From Bacteroidia bacterium (GTDB taxonomy: Bacteria; Bacteroidota; Bacteroidia; SpSt-205), in the NCBI GenBank assembly GCA_025059535.1, contig JANXCX010000024.1:149425-213424 (forward strand): DNA of 64,000 nucleotides. The letters run 5' to 3'. The notes under the pieces are model-generated. The model did no database searches. It saw only the letters and a list, made by a program, of their open reading frames with translations, and was not told the origin of the DNA. Position 1 is the first letter of the stretch. Each line of letters opens with the position of its first letter. The position numbers and the translations under genes were made by a program. Positions 60,330-64,000 of the stretch are shown in pieces.

Positions 60330-63052
60330 TGCGCCGATGGGGCTTAGCCGAATATCTGGGCATCGGCTTAGCGGGGCTCATCCTCCTTCTAGGGGGGCTT
60401 TTTCTAGTCGGCCTCTGGATCATTACCCAGCGCGATACCGCCCTCCTGACAAGTAGCCCCGCCTGGGAGAAATGGGACAAACTCTTCCTTGTGTGGGTAT
60501 ATGGGATCCTTTTGGCTCTTTTTATCCTTCCGCTAGGTTTGGGCCTGTGGTGGTGGCAGCACATAGCCCGAGGCGTACTGCGTATTCGGGACAAGCTGCG
60601 GGCCCTCCTCTACGAGGGCACAGGAACGATGCCCCTGCCTAAAGCCCCCACCGAAATAGCCGACATCTGGCGCTACATAGAATCTTTGGAAGAAATAGGG
60701 CAATTTCTGAATGAGGTAGTTTCAGGCAAGCGTCAAAGCAATTCCCCGGCTAGTGCGGAGTGGCCCCCTCTGGTGCGCGCCTTGGCCCTGCAAATCTTAG
60801 AAGAGCTTACCACCGCCCGGCGGGAACGCCACGAGCTTCAGGAACTGCTTAGCGAAGGCTTGAAGCTTCTGGAATTGGCTCAGCGGACACCGAATAAAGA
60901 AGCGTATCTCGCCCAAGCGGGGCCACGATTTTTGACCTATGCAGGGGCAGCCATGGGCGCTTTCTACCACTTAGAAGGAAGCCACCTACGCCGCTTATAC
61001 GCCTACGCTTACCCGCTCTCAGCCCCGAGCGTATTAGAACTGGGTGAGGGTTGGATAGGTCAAGTTGCGCGCGAGGGCAGCCTCCTCTGGCTTAAGGAGG
61101 TGCCCGCCACCTATCAGACGGCCCTTTCGGGTCTAGGGGGAGCAGCCCCTACCGCTTTGGCGATTATGCCCGTGATTGCTGGCCAGACTATCCGAGGCGT
61201 CTGGGATATCGCCACCTTCAGCGAATGGGAACCACACCGCATGCAGCTTACCGAGCGCCTTTTGGTTTTCTTCAGTCTCGGCTATATGCTTCAAGAGGAG
61301 GCCGAAGCGCAGCGAACCCTTCAAGAAAAGCTCCAAGCCCAACAAGCCGCCCAGCAAGAGCTAGCCACGCAGCTTGACCAGCTGCGAAACACCTTAGTAA
61401 GCCTGCAAGAAACCCACATCACCCTCCAGCACAAACTCCATGAAGCCCAAACCCAAGCCGAAGTCCTCAACCGCAAACTCTTCCTTGAGCGCGAGCGCTG
61501 GAAAAACCTCGTAGAGCACCTTTCCGAAGCGGTAGTGCTTTTTGACTCTACAGGGCGCCCACGCTACATGAGCCCGACGACTTTCCGCCTGCTCGGATAC
61601 AGCGAAAATGAGCTGCAGGTTTTCTTCCGGGCTGTAGAGCGCACGGATATTGAGGCGGTTCATGCCTACTTCCAGCAGCTGCGCCTGTCTTCGGAAACAC
61701 TCCGGCTCCGTTTCCGCTACCGCCATCGCGACGGTTACACGCTCTGGCTGGAAGCAGTAGGCAAAAACTACCTGCAAGATCCCAGCTTAGAAAGCATCCT
61801 TCTCGTTTTGCGCAACGTAACCGAGGAAGTAGAATACGAAAAGCAGTATCGTACCCGCCTTAAATTCCAATCGCTTGTGGAAAATTCGCCTGACATTATC
61901 TTCCGGGCGGACCGGACAGGGCAATTTCTCTACATAAACCCCACAATAGAGCGCTATACCGGTTACGCGCCTACCCATTACATTCGGAATACGATTTATT
62001 CAGTGGGATTTTCTTTAGAGGAGGTGCGATTTTGGGAGCATTTTATTCACTTAGTATTGGATAGTATGATGGTTCAATCGGCGGAGGTGGATTTTCCGTC
62101 GGTTTTTGGGATACGGCGCATGGCCGTGCGCGGGATTCCCGAACCCGGTCCCGAAGGCGAGGTGGAGACGGCAGTGATCCTTCTGCAGGATATTACCGAG
62201 CTTCGGCACGCCCAAGAGCAGCTACGGCTACAAAATGAGCGCCTAGAGCAGGCTCGGCGCGCCTTAGAAAGCCAAAAGAAAGAGCTGGAGGAGAAGAACC
62301 GGGATATTATGGAGAGCATTAGCTATGCGCGGCGCATTCAAGGAGCGCTTTTACCCGGCGAAGCAGGCCTACGCCAGCTTTTTCCGGATAGCTTCCTTCT
62401 ACACTGGTTGCGGGACGTAGTGGGAGGTGATTTCTACTGGTATGGGGAAGTGAAGGAGCAGAAGGTAGTAGCGGTAGTAGATTGTACGGGGCATGGAGTG
62501 CCTGGCGCTTTTATGACCTTTCTGGGCTATACGCTCTTAGAAGCGGCTATCCGAGAACGCCAGCTTTTAGACCCCGCGCAAATCTTAGGCTTCATGGATA
62601 GGCGGCTGCGGGAACTTCTGGCAGGGCAAGAAACAATGCAGGATGGGATGGATGTGGCGTTATGCGTAGTGGATACGCAGCGGCGGGTATTGCGGTTTGC
62701 GGGGGCGCATCGGCCGCTCTTACTTTATCGCGAAGGGCGATGGCAGCTCCTCCCGGGCGCGCCAACGGGCTTAGGCGGCGCAACTTGGCTGGATAGCGTG
62801 AAAGCTTTCCATACCCATACGCTCACCTTTGAAAAAGGCGATCAGCTCTACCTTTATACCGACGGCTATTTAGACCAATTCAGTGCGGATGGGCAGCGGC
62901 GCTACTCGCACCGACGCTTCCGAAATTTCCTTATGACCTGGGGCCATCTGCCTATGGAAGAGCAGCACAGGCTCCTCTTGGAAGAACTGCGTCAGTGGAT
63001 GGGGAATACCCACCCCACGGATGATATTACGGTAATCGGTTTGCGTTTGTGA
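60329..63052 (+). CDS. PAS/GAF sensor with SpoIIE-type PP2C phosphatase (SiaA-like)
   Basis: 907 residues. Two helices (~8-32 and ~50-72) with a short periplasmic loop; GAF (~190-320), a Gln/Ala-rich coiled coil (~320-390), PAS (~391-500), PAS (~509-620), coiled coil, and PP2C (~690-905). PP2C metal residues appear as DVVGGDFYW, VVDCTGHGVPGAFM, QDGMDVALCVVD and THPTDDITV. The coiled coil has QQAAQQELATQ (~335-347), which resembles chemoreceptor methylation spacing. SiaB- and SiaC-like genes follow directly, so this is most likely the SiaA-type phosphatase of the partner switch. Co-translated with the PEBP gene. Confidence 0.92.
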   Translation: MRRWGLAEYLGIGLAGLILLLGGLFLVGLWIITQRDTALLTSSPAWEKWDKLFLVWVYGILLALFILPLGLGLWWWQHIARGVLRIRDKLRALLYEGTGTMPLPKAPTEIADIWRYIESLEEIGQFLNEVVSGKRQSNSPASAEWPPLVRALALQILEELTTARRERHELQELLSEGLKLLELAQRTPNKEAYLAQAGPRFLTYAGAAMGAFYHLEGSHLRRLYAYAYPLSAPSVLELGEGWIGQVAREGSLLWLKEVPATYQTALSGLGGAAPTALAIMPVIAGQTIRGVWDIATFSEWEPHRMQLTERLLVFFSLGYMLQEEAEAQRTLQEKLQAQQAAQQELATQLDQLRNTLVSLQETHITLQHKLHEAQTQAEVLNRKLFLERERWKNLVEHLSEAVVLFDSTGRPRYMSPTTFRLLGYSENELQVFFRAVERTDIEAVHAYFQQLRLSSETLRLRFRYRHRDGYTLWLEAVGKNYLQDPSLESILLVLRNVTEEVEYEKQYRTRLKFQSLVENSPDIIFRADRTGQFLYINPTIERYTGYAPTHYIRNTIYSVGFSLEEVRFWEHFIHLVLDSMMVQSAEVDFPSVFGIRRMAVRGIPEPGPEGEVETAVILLQDITELRHAQEQLRLQNERLEQARRALESQKKELEEKNRDIMESISYARRIQGALLPGEAGLRQLFPDSFLLHWLRDVVGGDFYWYGEVKEQKVVAVVDCTGHGVPGAFMTFLGYTLLEAAIRERQLLDPAQILGFMDRRLRELLAGQETMQDGMDVALCVVDTQRRVLRFAGAHRPLLLYREGRWQLLPGAPTGLGGATWLDSVKAFHTHTLTFEKGDQLYLYTDGYLDQFSADGQRRYSHRRFRNFLMTWGHLPMEEQHRLLLEELRQWMGNTHPTDDITVIGLRL

Positions 63053-63060
63053 GAGTTTGG

Positions 63061-63068
63061 TATATTTG
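63061..63068 (+). promoter_or_regulatory. -7 promoter box for siaB-siaC
   Basis: TATATTTG, 8 nt before ATG 63077. A TTTG at 63040-63043, 17 bp upstream, fits the Bacteroidota -33 element. Confidence 0.62.
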
Positions 63069-63076
63069 CACTGGGT

Positions 63077-63652
63077 ATGGTAGCTTCCGCCTCTGAGGTT
63101 GCGCCTTCGGCTGCGCTCTTCCACGCCTATCCCCTGTATCGGAACATGCTGGATAACAGCATTGTCTTTATGTATTACGGTCCTATTACCCCCGACCTTA
63201 TCGTGGATATCCTCAACCTCATAGACTATCGGCTTTCCGGGAGTGGCGAAGAGAAACGGATAAGTAAGAAGTTATTCAATATCATGGTTGAATCTCTTTC
63301 GCTAGGTGAAGATGTAAATAGGGGTCATTCGACGCTGCTGGTGCGCCAGTTACCTTATCTTTACACGGTAAGTATTGGCCGACGCATCAATGCGGCGGCC
63401 GTCTATGAGCTCAAGACCTTTATAGACTGGGTAAATATGCTCTCACCCGAGGATTTACGTGAGGCCTACCACCAGCTTCTTCAGCCTCCTACCTCCGCTG
63501 GGCTTCCCACCTCGGTGGCGGATGTACCCTCTATAAGTATCCTAGACCTAGCCCGCAAGTCCAGTGAATATCTAGACTACCTTTTTGAGTATCTAGATGA
63601 AAATGATGCCTTCTTCTCACTAGAAGCGCGAATAAGAAAAAATCATTCATAG
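63077..63652 (+). CDS. SiaB-family protein kinase (DUF6272)
   Basis: 191 residues. N-terminal FMYYGPITPDLIVDILN strands, then the GHKL-like N-box region KKLFNIMVESLSLGEDVNRG with H and STLLV, and a C-terminal SISILDLARKSSEYLDYLFE. In the Pseudomonas Sia system SiaB phosphorylates SiaC. It lies 24 bp after the phosphatase and 3 bp before siaC. The N-box Asn is kept; I did not verify the ATP-lid residues. Confidence 0.85.
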   Translation: MVASASEVAPSAALFHAYPLYRNMLDNSIVFMYYGPITPDLIVDILNLIDYRLSGSGEEKRISKKLFNIMVESLSLGEDVNRGHSTLLVRQLPYLYTVSIGRRINAAAVYELKTFIDWVNMLSPEDLREAYHQLLQPPTSAGLPTSVADVPSISILDLARKSSEYLDYLFEYLDENDAFFSLEARIRKNHS

Positions 63653-63655
63653 CCT

Positions 63656-64000
63656 ATGGAGGCCTTGCGGATAGAATCCACACACAAAACCCCGCGGGTC
63701 ATTTTAGACCCAGAGAATGGTATATTTGAGTTTTCGGGGCGCAGCATTCCCGAAGATTCGGTGGGATTTTATGCGCCTATTTTTGAGTGGTTTGACCAGT
63801 ACGCTAAAAATCCCCTGCCCGTTACCCATGTGCGCTTTGATCTTGAATACTTCAACACCAGTAGCTCTAAGAACATCTTAGAGCTTCTCAAGCGGCTAGA
63901 AGCAATCCATGCGGCGGGGCACGAGGTGCGCGTGACATGGTACTATGACGAAGATGATGAAGATATGGAAGAGACAGGCCAGGATTATCAAGCCCTTCTC
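63656..64000 (+). CDS. SiaC-family regulatory phosphoprotein (DUF1987), 3' end outside window
   Basis: 115 residues visible of ~125-130. I translated it from ATG 63656: MEALRIESTHKTPRVIL, ENGIFEFSGRSIPED, and LEYFNTSSSKNILELL. The Thr in NTSSSK is residue 68, the same number as the phosphorylated threonine reported for P. aeruginosa SiaC, as I recall. SiaC is the target of SiaB and SiaA; unphosphorylated SiaC activates the diguanylate cyclase SiaD in Pseudomonas. No SiaD is seen before the window ends. Confidence 0.88.
   Translation, partial: MEALRIESTHKTPRVILDPENGIFEFSGRSIPEDSVGFYAPIFEWFDQYAKNPLPVTHVRFDLEYFNTSSSKNILELLKRLEAIHAAGHEVRVTWYYDEDDEDMEETGQDYQALL

Noticed and set aside
49210-64000. 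Defence system or toxin-antitoxin in the signalling region
   Set aside because: CheR, CheB, PP2C and SiaB/C are all signalling families; no nuclease, toxin, transposase or integrase motif was seen.
1-64000. Mobile elements, rRNA, CRISPR array or replication origin
   Set aside because: No transposase or integrase motif, no terminal repeats, no conserved rRNA segments, no repeat-spacer array and no dnaA-box cluster were recognised on reading.

Overview
The window comes from a member of the Bacteroidota, probably a compact-genome, perhaps thermophilic lineage; no genus can be named from sequence alone. The evidence is: two very large secreted proteins with C-terminal type IX secretion (T9SS) sorting domains; two TonB-dependent receptors with CarboxypepD_reg-like N-termini; a Bacteroidota-type HMG-CoA lyase; BatA-like, DUF1573, DUF4442 and SiaB/SiaC-family proteins; and the Bacteroidota -7 promoter box TAnnTTTG in front of about two dozen genes. 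GC looks mid-50s percent by eye (not computed). Fifty protein genes and one tRNA fill almost the whole 64 kb. The only gene-free stretch above 200 bp is about 264 bp in front of nuoB.

Layout. 1-5.6 kb: Kdo transferase (partial), an outer-membrane protein, UDP-glucose dehydrogenase, an unknown protein, a saccharopine-dehydrogenase-like protein, prs and tRNA-Gln. 5.7-9.4 kb: M23/LysM peptidase, pth, NlpC/P60 hydrolase, NUDIX hydrolase, panD and a flippase-like membrane protein. 9.4-12.7 kb: a secreted beta-helix protein. 12.9-18.1 kb: isolated nuoB, pabB, a BatA-like VWA protein and lipA. 18.2-24.2 kb: a giant protein of 15 tandem CUB domains with a T9SS tail. 24.3-33.9 kb: PorV-like barrel, HMG-CoA lyase, 7TM-HD phosphodiesterase, M19-like hydrolase, barrel, DUF1573 protein, fatty-acid hydroxylase and isolated nuoC. 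34-43.4 kb (all minus): trxB, dsbD-like, DUF4442, ferredoxin reductase, accA, trxA and dnaE. 43.5-48.7 kb: two TonB-dependent receptors. 48.7-56.4 kb (minus): ruvC, a 1393-residue PAS/GAF/SpoIIE sensor phosphatase and a 995-residue gluzincin-like/propeller/barrel protein. 56.4-64 kb (plus): TPR protein, metallophosphoesterase, CheR, CheB, PEBP protein, a second PAS/SpoIIE phosphatase, SiaB-like kinase and SiaC-like phosphoprotein (cut by the window end).

Most distinctive points. (1) Promoter boxes sit only 3-9 nt before most start codons, so many mRNAs should be leaderless or nearly so; the boxes also correct several start codons. (2) All seven convergent gene pairs overlap at their 3' ends (4-122 bp), and only one clear intrinsic terminator is visible. 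(3) The right end carries a signalling locus combining a Sia-type partner switch (phosphatase, kinase, phosphoprotein) with a CheR/CheB methylation pair but no MCP, CheA or CheW. (4) Complex I genes nuoB and nuoC are each alone, 20 kb apart. (5) tRNA-Gln ends 5 nt before the prs start codon.
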